A DNA stretch of 59,676 nt from Clostridiales bacterium Firm_08 (GTDB taxonomy: Bacteria; Bacillota; Clostridia; Oscillospirales; QAKW01). Positions within the stretch are counted from its first letter, which is position 1; each line of letters begins with the position of its first letter. Of this stretch, positions 26,376 through 35,752 are shown piece after piece. The stretch lies in the NCBI GenBank assembly GCA_001604045.1, contig LVAN01000008.1, positions 1-59,676 of the forward strand. Reading direction: 5' to 3'. The notes beneath the pieces are model-generated. The model was not told where the DNA came from. It did not search any database and saw only the letters and a list, made by a program, of their open reading frames with translations. A program made the position numbers and the translations under genes.

Positions 26376-27953
26376 TCAGTTGTCATAATGGTGGACGTTT
26401 TGTTTAAGTTCTTTCAGGCGGTCGTATAAAGTCTGGACCATATTTTCGTCCCGGGTCGACAGATCATAGATCGCGCACATCCTCCAAAACACGCTTAGCG
26501 TAAACGTTTCATCCCGTTTTTGGAACCCGTACTCCGGGTCCCCGCTGTAATGGAATATGATCTTATCCTCCGTCACCTCATATGTGCCTTTTTCCGCCAC
26601 ATATCCTCTCGGGGCGGCGTACCATTCCCAATCGGTCCTGCCGTCAAGATGATCATAATAGTAGTTATGGTAGTCGCGGTGCATAAACTCAAAAGTGCCG
26701 TTTCCCTCTAAAGTATAGGTATAGGTATTGACGGTATTGTCCGTGAGATCCGCCGTCATCCACTCTCCCGGGGTGAATTTTTTAAAAGAATCGACCCGGT
26801 ATTCAACGGAGCTCGCCGCGCTGTTTTCGCTGACAAACTTCACCGTTTGCATTTTCAGGACGCCGTTTTCAAGTCCGACTTTTATTTCCTCATTTACGTG
26901 TCCGACATGTCCGTCTTCCACATCAAGGAGCAAAAGATCGCCGGAGAGTTTCCACGTGCCGTCGCGCGTTTCACCGGCGGCGGGGTTCCAATAACATCCC
27001 AAGTAAAAATCAATATTGCCACCGGAATCGATGGCTTCAAATCCTCCCCAGGTCCACAGTACCGTCCCGTCCGCGCGAAACGTATACTTTTGGATATCGC
27101 CTGTTTTCGCGCAATACCAGGTCCCGACAAGATCCTGCCGCGAGACGCTTCCGCCGGCGGTCTCTTTTGTGATATACTCAGCGGAACAATAGCCGGTCTT
27201 ATCCTCGTATTTCACGCGCGCCCAGCCGTCTTTGATCTCATAGACCTCGATAACAGCCTGATAGGGCATAACGACGATCATATCGGAATCGGTGGACGGG
27301 TTCGCGCGAAGTTTCAATCCGGCCTCAGTGGAAACGAAATATTTTTCCGCGGCGGGCGCGGCGGTGTCCTCAACAGGGGTCTCCTGTTTTTCGTCAGACG
27401 CGGCAACGGGCGCTTTTTCGGTCACGACGGTGTTCGCTGTGTCCGAAACGCCGGCCCTCATCACGGGCCGGTTGCTCACGAAATTCATCAGCAGCGTATA
27501 CGCGAGCGCGCCGCCCGCGATCAGCGCCAGCAGGATCCACAGCCACTTTTTGCTTTTCCGCGGTTTGCCGACCCCCGCCGCGGTCTGTGCGAGGGTATCC
27601 GCAAGCGCCGACTCCGGAATGACTTTCAGGTGAAACTGACTTTTGAATTTCGACTCGCAATAGACGAACAGAACATCGTCCGCGTCCAGTGTCACCGTGC
27701 CCTGCCAACTGTCCTCCGTCGCGTTCGTCAAAAGGGACGTGGCGACCGTAAGGCCGTCCCGACTGCCGCCGCTCAGACTTCTCCGAAACGGGCTCAGCGT
27801 GTTGAGCGCGATGGCGTGCGTACCGGGATCGACGTGGAACACGTACGGCTCGCCGGTATATTTCAGTTTGATCTCTCCCCGATCGTCCAGTTGCAGGTAT
27901 CCCATAACAGATCCTGTCAAAGGATCATTTCCCGTGATAACGATTTTACTCAT
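26376..27953 (-). CDS. Single-pass membrane protein with SH3 domain
   Basis: This 525-residue protein has an unusual order. Residues 1-125 form a cytoplasmic beta-rich domain with a possible PEGA-like character (YVFHVDPGTHAI). Residues ~138-158 form one transmembrane helix after KPRKSKKWLW. Residues ~160-205 are an Ala/Glu/Pro-rich stalk. Residues ~206-268 form a bacterial SH3 domain (GLKLRANPSTDSDMIVVMPYQAVIEVYEI as a region; VKYEDKTGYCSAEYI). Residues ~275-510 hold two lipocalin-like or other beta domains (LVGTWYCAKTGDIQKYTF). SH3 domains bind cell-wall peptides. No enzyme motif is seen. It is the third gene on the strand after uppP and ftsK, with a 60-base gap and a weak ribosome site. Confidence 0.7.
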   Translation of the reverse strand: MSKIVITGNDPLTGSVMGYLQLDDRGEIKLKYTGEPYVFHVDPGTHAIALNTLSPFRRSLSGGSRDGLTVATSLLTNATEDSWQGTVTLDADDVLFVYCESKFKSQFHLKVIPESALADTLAQTAAGVGKPRKSKKWLWILLALIAGGALAYTLLMNFVSNRPVMRAGVSDTANTVVTEKAPVAASDEKQETPVEDTAAPAAEKYFVSTEAGLKLRANPSTDSDMIVVMPYQAVIEVYEIKDGWARVKYEDKTGYCSAEYITKETAGGSVSRQDLVGTWYCAKTGDIQKYTFRADGTVLWTWGGFEAIDSGGNIDFYLGCYWNPAAGETRDGTWKLSGDLLLLDVEDGHVGHVNEEIKVGLENGVLKMQTVKFVSENSAASSVEYRVDSFKKFTPGEWMTADLTDNTVNTYTYTLEGNGTFEFMHRDYHNYYYDHLDGRTDWEWYAAPRGYVAEKGTYEVTEDKIIFHYSGDPEYGFQKRDETFTLSVFWRMCAIYDLSTRDENMVQTLYDRLKELKQNVHHYDN

Positions 27954-28013
27954 ACAAAACGCTTCAGATGCGGTTTGATCTTGCCCCCTGATTTTCCTTC
28001 CTGAATATTTGTG

Positions 28014-30377
28014 TTATTCGTCCCCGCCGCGGCGGAGTTTCATCTCCTGCCACTCGCTCACCGTCAGTTTGACGCTGCGGGGTTTGGCGCCCTCAAAAGG
28101 CCCGACGATGCCTTTTTCCTCCATGATATCGATCATCCGCGCGGCGCGGGCGTACCCCACCTTCAGCTTGCGCTGAATGAAGGAAGTGCTCGCCATCCCC
28201 GCCTCCACGACGCACTCGATCGCGTCGGATAGCAGTTCGTCGTCATCATCGCCGTCATCCTGCGCCGGGGCGCTGCCCTTGCCGTTGCCGGTGACCGCCA
28301 TCTCCTCGATCTTGCGCACGGCTTCGTCGTCGTAACGCACCTCTCCGGTGGCGTTTTTGATAAAGCCCACAACGTTCTCCACTTCGGTATCGTCCACAAA
28401 GCATCCCTGGATGCGGCGGGGTTTGTTCGCGCCGATGGGTTTATAGAGCATATCGCCCCGCCCCAGCAGTTTTTCCGCGCCGATGGTATCCAGGATCACG
28501 CGGCTGTCGATGCCGGAGGATACCGCGAACGCGATGCGGGAGGGAACGTTCGCCTTGATGAGCCCCGTCACCACGTCGGTACTGGGGCGCTGTGTCGCTA
28601 TGATGAGGAAAATGCCCGCCGCTCTCGCCTTCTGGCAGAGGCGGCAGATATGCTCCTCCACCTCCTTGGAGGCGACCATCATCAGATCGGCAAGTTCATC
28701 GATCACCACAAGGATCTGCGGCAGGCGCTCGTGCTCGCCGTCGTTCAGCCGTTCGGCTTCCTTATTGTAAGAATTGATGTCCCGTACTTTGAGTTCATCC
28801 AAAAGGTGATACCGTCTGTCCATCTCACTGCACGCCCAGTGCAGCGCGCCCGCCGCCTTTTTGGGATCGGTGACGACCGGGATGAACAGATGCGGGATAT
28901 GATTGTACACGCCGAGTTCCACGACCTTCGGGTCGACAAGGATCATCTTGACGTCCTCGGGACTCGACTTGTAAAGCAGACTGATGAGGATGGAATTGAT
29001 GCAGACGCTCTTGCCGCTGCCGGTCGAACCGGCGATCAGCAGATGGGGCATCTTGGAAAGATCGGCGTAAATATTCTTGCCGGAAATATCTTTGCCGAGC
29101 GCGACGGTCAGCGGGCTTTTCGCCATCTTGAAATCGGGATGGTCGATCAGATCCCGGATATAGACGGTCGCGGTGCTTTGATTGGGGATCTCCACGCCGA
29201 CGGCGGCTTTGCCGGGGATGGGCGCCTCGATACGGACCTGTGTGGCGGCGAGAGACAGCGCGATATCATCGGAAAGTCCGGTGATCTTGCTGACCTTGAT
29301 GCCCGCCTTGGGCTGGAATTCATAACGTGTGACGTTGGGTCCGACGCTGACGCCGAGCATTTTCCCTTCCACGCCGAAATCGTGCAGCGTTTCCATCAGT
29401 TTTTGGGAGTTGTATTCCAGTTCCTCCTTGGTCGTGCCGCCCGCCATTTTCGGCTTTTGCAGCAGGTCGATCTCCGGAAAAACATATGGCGGTGTTTCAT
29501 TCTCCTCCGGCATCTCAAACGGCTCGCTCCCGACGTCCCGCGGTTCCTCCGCTCCGTCGATCTCCTCCGGTTTCAGATTGTGCGCCGGATCGACGTCGGA
29601 ATACGTAAAGACAGAAAGTCCCTCCACCTGGAACGGCTCATCGTCCTCGGGCGGCTCGGCGCCTTCCGTCAGCACGGCGGGCAGAGGCTGACCGTTTTCA
29701 TCCAGCCCGTCGTCCGCCACCTCATAAGTATCCACCGGCACGTCGATGTCCCTGCGTGAGAGATCGTCTCTGCGCGGCTTGTCCTCCACAAGTTCCGGCT
29801 CCACCGGCTCGGGCGGCGTCAGCCTGCCGGCCGCGCGCTTTACGCCCTGCCACAGATCGTACAGCGTCCGGTCAGTGATCGCCAGCAGGGAAAACAGCGT
29901 GACCGCCGTCAGGATGATGCCAAGTCCCCACCGGCTGATGAGCATGATGAGCGGAACGGCGATGAGCCCCTCGACCACGCCGCCGCATTTCAGAGCGGCG
30001 CTGCCCTTCCAGAGCAGTCCGAGATCCAGCGCGGCGGTATATTCCTTCGCGCAGAAAAGGTACTGCGTCATCCCCGCCACCAGCGTGACGGCGACCGCCG
30101 CCGAGATTTTAAAACCGAGGCTGAGCCGCTTTTCCGGCACAATGACGTTTATGGCGATATACAGCAGCGCGACAGGCAGCAGAAAAACACCCGCGCCGAA
30201 CAGTCCCTTGCCGGCGTAAGACAGCCACCAGAGCTGCGGCACCGCGAAATACACGCCAAGCGCGAGAAACAGCGCCGCGACGATCAGAAGGATCGCGGCG
30301 AGATTGTTTTTCCGTCTGTCGCGGCGGGACGCCATTTCCTCCCGCTGCGCTTTTGTCGTTCTTTTTCTTTTAGCCAT
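28014..30377 (-). CDS. FtsK/SpoIIIE-family DNA translocase
   Basis: This 787-residue motor pumps DNA through the division or sporulation septum. Residues ~25-180 contain four membrane helices. Residues ~190-300 form an acidic Pro-rich linker. Residues ~320-700 form the RecA-like motor with Walker A AGSTGSGKSVCIN and Walker B LVVIDELADLMM. Residues ~715-780 form the gamma winged-helix domain that reads KOPS/SRS sequences. Members of this size act as SpoIIIE in spore formers or as FtsK/SftA in division. With spo0A and a spore-protein gene in the window, a role in forespore chromosome packing is likely. AGGAGG precedes the ATG, and it lies 15 bases after uppP. Confidence 0.95.
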   Translation of the reverse strand: MAKRKRTTKAQREEMASRRDRRKNNLAAILLIVAALFLALGVYFAVPQLWWLSYAGKGLFGAGVFLLPVALLYIAINVIVPEKRLSLGFKISAAVAVTLVAGMTQYLFCAKEYTAALDLGLLWKGSAALKCGGVVEGLIAVPLIMLISRWGLGIILTAVTLFSLLAITDRTLYDLWQGVKRAAGRLTPPEPVEPELVEDKPRRDDLSRRDIDVPVDTYEVADDGLDENGQPLPAVLTEGAEPPEDDEPFQVEGLSVFTYSDVDPAHNLKPEEIDGAEEPRDVGSEPFEMPEENETPPYVFPEIDLLQKPKMAGGTTKEELEYNSQKLMETLHDFGVEGKMLGVSVGPNVTRYEFQPKAGIKVSKITGLSDDIALSLAATQVRIEAPIPGKAAVGVEIPNQSTATVYIRDLIDHPDFKMAKSPLTVALGKDISGKNIYADLSKMPHLLIAGSTGSGKSVCINSILISLLYKSSPEDVKMILVDPKVVELGVYNHIPHLFIPVVTDPKKAAGALHWACSEMDRRYHLLDELKVRDINSYNKEAERLNDGEHERLPQILVVIDELADLMMVASKEVEEHICRLCQKARAAGIFLIIATQRPSTDVVTGLIKANVPSRIAFAVSSGIDSRVILDTIGAEKLLGRGDMLYKPIGANKPRRIQGCFVDDTEVENVVGFIKNATGEVRYDDEAVRKIEEMAVTGNGKGSAPAQDDGDDDDELLSDAIECVVEAGMASTSFIQRKLKVGYARAARMIDIMEEKGIVGPFEGAKPRSVKLTVSEWQEMKLRRGGDE

Positions 30378-30392
30378 ACGGTCCTCCTGCTT

Positions 30393-31226
30393 TTATCGTA
30401 TGATATCCAGCACGACGGCAAACAGCCCCGCCGCCAGGCAATACCACATAAACCATCCGAACTTATTGCGTTTTGCCACAAGAGAGAGAAGTTTGATGGA
30501 ACAGACGCCCGCGACCGCCGCCGTCAGCGTGCCGACCGCGTAGGGCCCGGCGTTCGCCGCGGAAAATCCGGCGATCATTTCTTTCAGATCCATCACGACG
30601 GCGCCCAGCACCGCCGGAACGCTCATAATGAAGGAAAATTCCACCATCAACTCTCTGTCAAACCCCATATTGATGCCGGCGGAGATGGTGGCGCCGCTGC
30701 GGGAGATGCCGGGGATCGTCGCGAGCCCCTGAAACAGCCCCAACTTGACCGCCTGCCCGAAACGCATATCTTTCATCTGTTTTTCGCCCACCGCCGAGTG
30801 ATCCGCGATGAACAACAGACCCGCCGTCAGCATCAGCATCACGCCGACTGCCCAAAGTCTGTCGCCGATGCCGGCGATCGTCCCCCGCATCAGGGCGAAG
30901 GGGATGAGGATGACCGTCGTGATGATGGAATAGAGCGCCATGATCTGGTAACGGTTCGCCTTGCGGAAACGGAAGGTGCCGTAGGTGATCAGGCGGCACA
31001 TTTTGAAAAACTCTTTTATGATATTGCCGATGGTTTTGCGGAACACGACGCATACCGCCGCAAGCGTTCCAAGATGCAGCAATACGTCGAACGCCGCGTC
31101 ACTGATCGCACCCTCCACGGCAGGGAACAAATTATGAAGGATCGCCAAATGTCCCGAACTCGAGACGGGCAAAAATTCCGCGATCCCCTGCACCAGCCCC
31201 AAAACGATTGCCTGTAAATAACTCAA
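30393..31226 (-). CDS. uppP: Undecaprenyl-diphosphatase UppP (BacA)
   Basis: This 277-residue polytopic membrane enzyme recycles undecaprenyl diphosphate to the monophosphate carrier for peptidoglycan and wall-polymer synthesis. The active-site motifs are GIAEFLPVSSSGHL (about residues 13-26) and a second PGISRSGATI (about 165), both diagnostic. I place the start at TTG 31226, behind GGGAGG and AGGAAAA; an upstream in-frame ATG has no ribosome site. Family overexpression gives bacitracin resistance. It leads a minus-strand run with ftsK and the SH3 membrane protein, and a short AT-rich gap with no clear terminator separates it from the SDR gene. Confidence 0.96.
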   Translation of the reverse strand: MSYLQAIVLGLVQGIAEFLPVSSSGHLAILHNLFPAVEGAISDAAFDVLLHLGTLAAVCVVFRKTIGNIIKEFFKMCRLITYGTFRFRKANRYQIMALYSIITTVILIPFALMRGTIAGIGDRLWAVGVMLMLTAGLLFIADHSAVGEKQMKDMRFGQAVKLGLFQGLATIPGISRSGATISAGINMGFDRELMVEFSFIMSVPAVLGAVVMDLKEMIAGFSAANAGPYAVGTLTAAVAGVCSIKLLSLVAKRNKFGWFMWYCLAAGLFAVVLDIIR

Positions 31227-31332
31227 ATTTTCCTGCCTCCCGAAAAAACTTACTATATAGTATAGCACATCCTTTGAGGGAATGCCATACTTTTGGGAAA
31301 ATAATGTAAAGTATTTTTACTTTATGCTTCGC

Positions 31333-32055
31333 TTATATCACACTGCCGCCGTTGGGAGAAAGCACCTGTCCTGTGGTATATTCACTCTCCGCCATAAACA
31401 GTACGCTGTCCGCGATCTCCAGGGCGCTTGCCATCCGTCCGATCGGAATATCCGAAAGGATCAGTTTCAGATCCTCCGGCGTATAGTCCGCCATCATCGC
31501 GGTATCCGTCGCGCCCGGCGCCACGGCGTTGACACGAACGCCGGACGGCGCGACTTCCTTAGCCAGCGCTTTGGTAAAGCCGATCAGCCCCGCCTTGGCC
31601 GCGGAATAGACGACCTCACAGGAAGCGCCGACCATTCCCCAGACGGAGGAAACGTTGACGATACTGCCGCCGCCCCGAGCGATCATACCGGGCAGCGCCA
31701 GACGTGTGAGAAGCATCTGCGCCGTAAGATCGACCTCTATAAGGCTGACGATCTCCTCCTCGCTCATCTCTTGAAACAGCCCCCGCCGCGCTTTGCCCGC
31801 GGCGTTGATCAGCAGATCCGGCACGCCGTACGCCGATGTCACCTCATCGATCAGCCGTTCTCTGTCCTCCCGCGCCGTGATATCCGCACGAAACACTTTC
31901 ACCTCTTTGCCGAGCGCGCGCAGATCGTCGGCAAGAGCGCGGCATTTTTCCTCGTTTTCCCGACAGACCATTGCGACCTTATATCCTTTGAGCGCCGCCC
32001 GATACGCGCACATCCCGCCGATGCCGCCGGACGCGCCGGTGATTAACGCGACCAT
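31333..32055 (-). CDS. Short-chain dehydrogenase/reductase (FabG-like)
   Basis: This 240-residue SDR enzyme has the cofactor motif TGASGGIGG (residues 6-14), NAAG in place of NNAG (about 86), the catalytic serine in VNVSSVWG (about 137) and YSAAK with the tyrosine and lysine (about 150-154). The N-terminus favours NADP(H). FabG-type 3-oxoacyl-ACP reduction is possible, but many SDRs look the same, and no fatty-acid genes flank it. ATG at 32055 with AGGAGAG upstream. It is divergent from recG. Confidence 0.88.
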   Translation of the reverse strand: MVALITGASGGIGGMCAYRAALKGYKVAMVCRENEEKCRALADDLRALGKEVKVFRADITAREDRERLIDEVTSAYGVPDLLINAAGKARRGLFQEMSEEEIVSLIEVDLTAQMLLTRLALPGMIARGGGSIVNVSSVWGMVGASCEVVYSAAKAGLIGFTKALAKEVAPSGVRVNAVAPGATDTAMMADYTPEDLKLILSDIPIGRMASALEIADSVLFMAESEYTTGQVLSPNGGSVI

Positions 32056-32103
32056 ACTTTTTCTCTCCTGTACATAATACTACATCTTAATATTATCAAA
32101 ACC

Positions 32104-32147
32104 GCGGCAAAAAAGCAATTGTTTTTTTGCCGCGCAGGGTATATAAT
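32104..32147 (+). promoter_or_regulatory. recG promoter overlapped by a hairpin
   Basis: TTGTTT (32119-32124) and TATAAT (32142-32147) are 17 bases apart. A perfect inverted repeat, GCGGCAAAAAA (32104-32114) with TTTTTTGCCGC (32123-32133), spans the -35. The two could interact, but no protein is known for it. Confidence 0.65.
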
Positions 32148-32178
32148 AAAAACAGAATGATCGAAAGGAGGCGGCGGG

Positions 32179-34218
32179 ATGGACTTTTTCGCGACCGACA
32201 TACAAAACATCCGCGGCATCGGCGCTGTAAAGGCAAAGGCGTTCGCGAAGCTCGGCATCCGAACGTACCGTGATCTGCTCACACACTTTCCCCGCGCCTA
32301 TATCGACCACCGGCACACCGTCGCCATCGCCGACATCATAGATCACATCGACGAATATGTCACGCTGATCGCCGTGGTGGGAAGCGTACCGGCGCCCCAC
32401 CGCATCCGAAAGGGACTGACCATCTGCCGTCTGCACATCTACGACGAAACGGGACGGATGCAGATCACTTTTTTCAACAATCCTTATCTTAAAAATATGC
32501 TGCGCGCCGGCGAGACATACGCTTTTTACGGCAAGATCAGCCCGATGGGGACAACGCTGACGATGACTTCCCCGACTTTTGAGCCGTATCGCGCCGACCG
32601 TCCGCCCACCCTGCGCCCCGTCTACCCGCTTTCATCAGGTCTGACCCAAAAGTCGATCGCCGCCGCGGTCGGCGAGATCCTGCCGCTCATCCCTTCGGAT
32701 CACGATCCGCTGCCCGAATATTTACGTCAGCGTCTCGGTCTTATGCCCTATGCCGAGGCACTGCGCGCCGTCCACCGTCCGCAGGACGACGAGGCGCTTT
32801 CCCGCGCCAGATACCGCCTGAATTTTGAGGAATTGTTTTATTACCTGTTAGGTCTTTCCCTGCTTAAAAAGCGCGCCCGCAAGCCCAACCGCTATCCCGC
32901 GCGAAACAGCGACGGTTCTTTTGTAAAGTTACATAACTTTACGCTTACGAACGCGCAAAAAAAAGTAATATCGGAAATTCGAAACGATCTTGCCGCGCCC
33001 CACACGATGAACCGTCTGCTGCAGGGCGACGTCGGCAGCGGCAAAACGCTGGTGGCGGGCGACGCCGCGTGGCAGGTCCTGCGGGCGGAACATCAGGTCG
33101 CCATCATGGCGCCGACCGAGATCCTCGCGGCGCAGCATTTTGACTATTTCGCCCCGCTTTTTGAGAAACTCGGTAAAAAGACGGTCCTGCTCGTCTCCTC
33201 CCTCTCCGCCGCTGAAAAACGCGCGGCGAAAGCCGCGATCCAAAGCGGCGAGGCGGACATCGTCGTCGGCACCCACGCGCTGATCCAGAAAGGCGTGGAT
33301 TTCAAAGACCTCGCGCTGGTCGTCACCGACGAACAGCACCGCTTCGGCGTACTGCAGCGCGGCGCGCTGACCGACAAGGGCGCCGCGCCCCACGTGCTGG
33401 CGATGAGCGCCACCCCCATCCCCCGCACGATGGCGCTGATCCTGTACGGTGAGATGGATATCTCGGTGCTTGACGAGCTGCCGCCCGGACGGCAAAAGAT
33501 CGAGACCTATCTCGTAACGAGCGACTATGAGGAACGCCTGTACGCGTTCATCGAAAAGCAAATAAACGCGTCTCACCGCGTCTATTGGGTCTGCCCGCTG
33601 GTGGAACAGGACGAGGAAAGCGAACTGACCAGCGTCGAAGCGCAGGCGGATACGCTCAAAAGCCGGTTCGGCGACGCCGTCGCTGTCATCCACGGCAAAA
33701 TGAGCGCGAAAGAAAAAGACGCCGTGATGACGTCTTTCGCGCGCGGAGAGATCAGTGTCCTGGTCGCCACCACCGTCATCGAGGTCGGTATCAACGTGCC
33801 GGCGGCGACGCTGATGATCATCAAAGACGCCGATCGCTTCGGGCTTTCCCAACTGCACCAGCTCAGAGGGCGGGTCGGCAGAGGCGGCGACCGTTCCTAC
33901 TGCGTGCTGATCTCTGACAGCCGGTCGGACAGCGCCAAAAAGCGGATGCGCTTTTTCACCTCCACGACCGACGGTTTCAAGATCGCGGCGGAGGATCTCG
34001 CCACCCGCGGTCCCGGCGATCTCATCGGCGCCAGGCAGAGCGGAGAGGACGCGGCGCATCTCATCGCGCAGCGCTGTGATATGCGCCAGGTGGAACTTGC
34101 GCAGCGCGCCGCGGGATACGTCCTTGAAAAGGATCCTTCGCTCTCCCGTCCCGAGCACCGGGCGCTCCTTTCGATCGTGATGGAAAAATTTGAACAAAGT
34201 GGCGATATTTTCAGCTGA
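32179..34218 (+). CDS. recG: ATP-dependent DNA helicase RecG
   Basis: This 679-residue helicase remodels stalled replication forks and Holliday junctions. The N-terminal wedge/OB region includes an HhH-like start (IRGIGAVKAKAFAKLGI, residues 10-26). The SF2 core follows: Walker A LLQGDVGSGKT (about 275), VVTDEQHRFGV (Walker B, DEQH), MSATPIPRT, and a C-terminal QLRGRVGRGG (motif VI). Length is standard. AAAGGAGG precedes the ATG. It is alone on the plus strand between its promoter and the spore-protein gene. Confidence 0.97.
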   Translation: MDFFATDIQNIRGIGAVKAKAFAKLGIRTYRDLLTHFPRAYIDHRHTVAIADIIDHIDEYVTLIAVVGSVPAPHRIRKGLTICRLHIYDETGRMQITFFNNPYLKNMLRAGETYAFYGKISPMGTTLTMTSPTFEPYRADRPPTLRPVYPLSSGLTQKSIAAAVGEILPLIPSDHDPLPEYLRQRLGLMPYAEALRAVHRPQDDEALSRARYRLNFEELFYYLLGLSLLKKRARKPNRYPARNSDGSFVKLHNFTLTNAQKKVISEIRNDLAAPHTMNRLLQGDVGSGKTLVAGDAAWQVLRAEHQVAIMAPTEILAAQHFDYFAPLFEKLGKKTVLLVSSLSAAEKRAAKAAIQSGEADIVVGTHALIQKGVDFKDLALVVTDEQHRFGVLQRGALTDKGAAPHVLAMSATPIPRTMALILYGEMDISVLDELPPGRQKIETYLVTSDYEERLYAFIEKQINASHRVYWVCPLVEQDEESELTSVEAQADTLKSRFGDAVAVIHGKMSAKEKDAVMTSFARGEISVLVATTVIEVGINVPAATLMIIKDADRFGLSQLHQLRGRVGRGGDRSYCVLISDSRSDSAKKRMRFFTSTTDGFKIAAEDLATRGPGDLIGARQSGEDAAHLIAQRCDMRQVELAQRAAGYVLEKDPSLSRPEHRALLSIVMEKFEQSGDIFS

Positions 34219-34288
34219 CATAAAATGAATGGACTTCCCTTTTTTGCGGACAATAGTAGCAAGATCGGAAAAGGGAGGTGAATAGAAA

Positions 34289-34465
34289 GTGAAAGATCAA
34301 AGCACCGCGAAACAAGGTCTGAACAGTCTGAAGTTCGAGGTCGCCAAAGAGATCGGTGTTGACCTCAAGCAGGGTTACAACGGTGATCTTACGTCCAAAG
34401 AGGCGGGTGAGATCGGCGGCAATATGGTTAGAAAGTTGATTGAAAAAGGCGAACAGTCTCTGTAA
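34289..34465 (+). CDS. Alpha/beta-type small acid-soluble spore protein (SASP)
   Basis: This 58-residue protein begins MKDQSTAKQGLNSLKFEVAK. It contains the GPR protease recognition-like LKFEVAKEIGV and ends with GGNMVRKLIEKGEQSL, both characteristic of alpha/beta SASPs, which coat and protect spore DNA. The GTG start at 34289 follows AAAGGGAGGTG. At 58 residues it is near the short end of the family. The presence of this gene, together with spo0A, marks an endospore former. A sigma-G-type TGAATG plus ATAGTA pair lies upstream at 34226-34258 but is a poor match. It is easily missed because it is short and starts with GTG. Confidence 0.9.
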   Translation: MKDQSTAKQGLNSLKFEVAKEIGVDLKQGYNGDLTSKEAGEIGGNMVRKLIEKGEQSL

Positions 34466-34471
34466 CTTTAT

Positions 34472-34504
34472 AAAAGCTCCAACGGGGTCCCCGTTGGAGC
34501 TTTT
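34472..34504. terminator. Bidirectional terminator between SASP and foldase genes
   Basis: AAAAGCTCCAACGGG with CCCGTTGGAGCTTTT forms a 15-bp perfect stem and three-base loop. It ends both the plus-strand SASP gene and the minus-strand foldase gene. Confidence 0.93.
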
Positions 34505-34506
34505 AC

Positions 34507-35619
34507 TTATTTTATCTTATCTTCCTCTGTCAGACCGAGCTGACCCGCGATATCGTCAAGTTTGGAACTATCGGACGTTTCCTGCGTTTCCGTTTTCACG
34601 GTGTCGCAGTTGTATTTCGACAAAACGCCGCGGTCGATCTTAATTTTCGCCTCGTCCCGCCACTCGGTAAGCATTTTCTGAAGTTCGGTCGCTTTCATTT
34701 CGAGCAGCATCCGCTGCCGCACGTCCCGCGTATACACGTCCTCATCCTTCAGCGTGAGTTTTCTCATAATGTGAAAACCGTGCTCGCTTTGTACCAGTCT
34801 CGTGTCCCCGACTTCCATATCGAACGCCGCTTTTTCAAAAACGTCGGTCATTTCCCCCGTCGTGAACAGGTATCCGTCCGGATAGACCGCCGCGCCTTCG
34901 TCATCGTTGTACTCCTCGATGAGCTTATCGAACGCCGCCTCGTCCGCGTCTTTCGCTTTTTCGTAAACGGACTGAGCCTTTTCCTTCGCCTTTTTCATCT
35001 CACTGCCCGTCAGAGTGGCGCCGGAGTCATCGGACGTTGAGATCAGAACGTGCTTGATCCGCACGTAATTGTCCTCAAAATACGCCAGCACATCCTCTTC
35101 CGGCACCGGCTCCAGGCCGTCCGCGCCGTAATAGTAGTCGACGACTTTCAGTATTTTCTGCGTGTCGTAAAACACTGACTGGATGTACTCATCGTACAGG
35201 ATATCATGATCCGCCAGCGCTTTTTTCATCGCCTCCCTGCCGCCGTAGGCGTCCTCGGTCTCCCCTATCGCGTCGTCGATCTCCTTCTGCTCCTCCTCGG
35301 TGAAGGACAGACCGAGTTTTTCGAACCGATCCCGCCACAGACAGGTGGAAATGAAATTTTCCACAACGAGCAGCTGTAAATGCTGCCCGAGGTTTGTATC
35401 GTCGTCGTACTCGGTCGACCACAGGTCGCTCGTTTCCGTCAGGGAATTTTCCGACAGATGATTTGCCTTCTGCTGGCGCAGCTGATAGATGAACATCGCG
35501 GCGCTGATGCTCTGTTCGTTGACCGTCACCACCGGCGTTTTGGTGCTGACGCAGCCCGCCGCCGTCAAAAGCGTCGCGGCGATCAGCAGACAGAGGATCC
35601 CTTTTTTTATACGTTTCAT
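34507..35619 (-). CDS. PrsA-like peptidyl-prolyl isomerase lipoprotein
   Basis: This 370-residue lipoprotein has a signal ending in the lipobox LTAAGC, so Cys is about residue 23. Residues ~30-180 form a SurA/PrsA-type helical chaperone domain. Residues ~185-290 form a parvulin PpiC domain (RIKHVLIST, then FHIMRK at its end). It folds exported proteins outside the membrane, which fits an organism with many large secreted proteins. I start at ATG 35619, behind GGAGAG, four codons inside a longer in-frame start. The C-terminus is acidic and Thr/Ser-rich. It is monocistronic and divergent from the rRNA methyltransferase. Confidence 0.9.
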   Translation of the reverse strand: MKRIKKGILCLLIAATLLTAAGCVSTKTPVVTVNEQSISAAMFIYQLRQQKANHLSENSLTETSDLWSTEYDDDTNLGQHLQLLVVENFISTCLWRDRFEKLGLSFTEEEQKEIDDAIGETEDAYGGREAMKKALADHDILYDEYIQSVFYDTQKILKVVDYYYGADGLEPVPEEDVLAYFEDNYVRIKHVLISTSDDSGATLTGSEMKKAKEKAQSVYEKAKDADEAAFDKLIEEYNDDEGAAVYPDGYLFTTGEMTDVFEKAAFDMEVGDTRLVQSEHGFHIMRKLTLKDEDVYTRDVRQRMLLEMKATELQKMLTEWRDEAKIKIDRGVLSKYNCDTVKTETQETSDSSKLDDIAGQLGLTEEDKIK

Positions 35620-35698
35620 TGTTCTCTCCATTTACGTTTTTCTTTTTTTTCATTATACCCGATGCGCCTGTGTTTGTCCACGATATTTTTCTCTTTAC

Positions 35699-35727
35699 TT
35701 GACACTTTTTTCAAAAAATAGTATTAT
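35699..35727 (+). promoter_or_regulatory. Promoter of the rRNA methyltransferase gene
   Basis: TTGACA (35699-35704), a 17-base spacer, TATTAT (35722-35727), 25 bases before the start codon. Confidence 0.85.
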
Positions 35728-35752
35728 CTTATACAAACGGGAGGTGCGGGAT

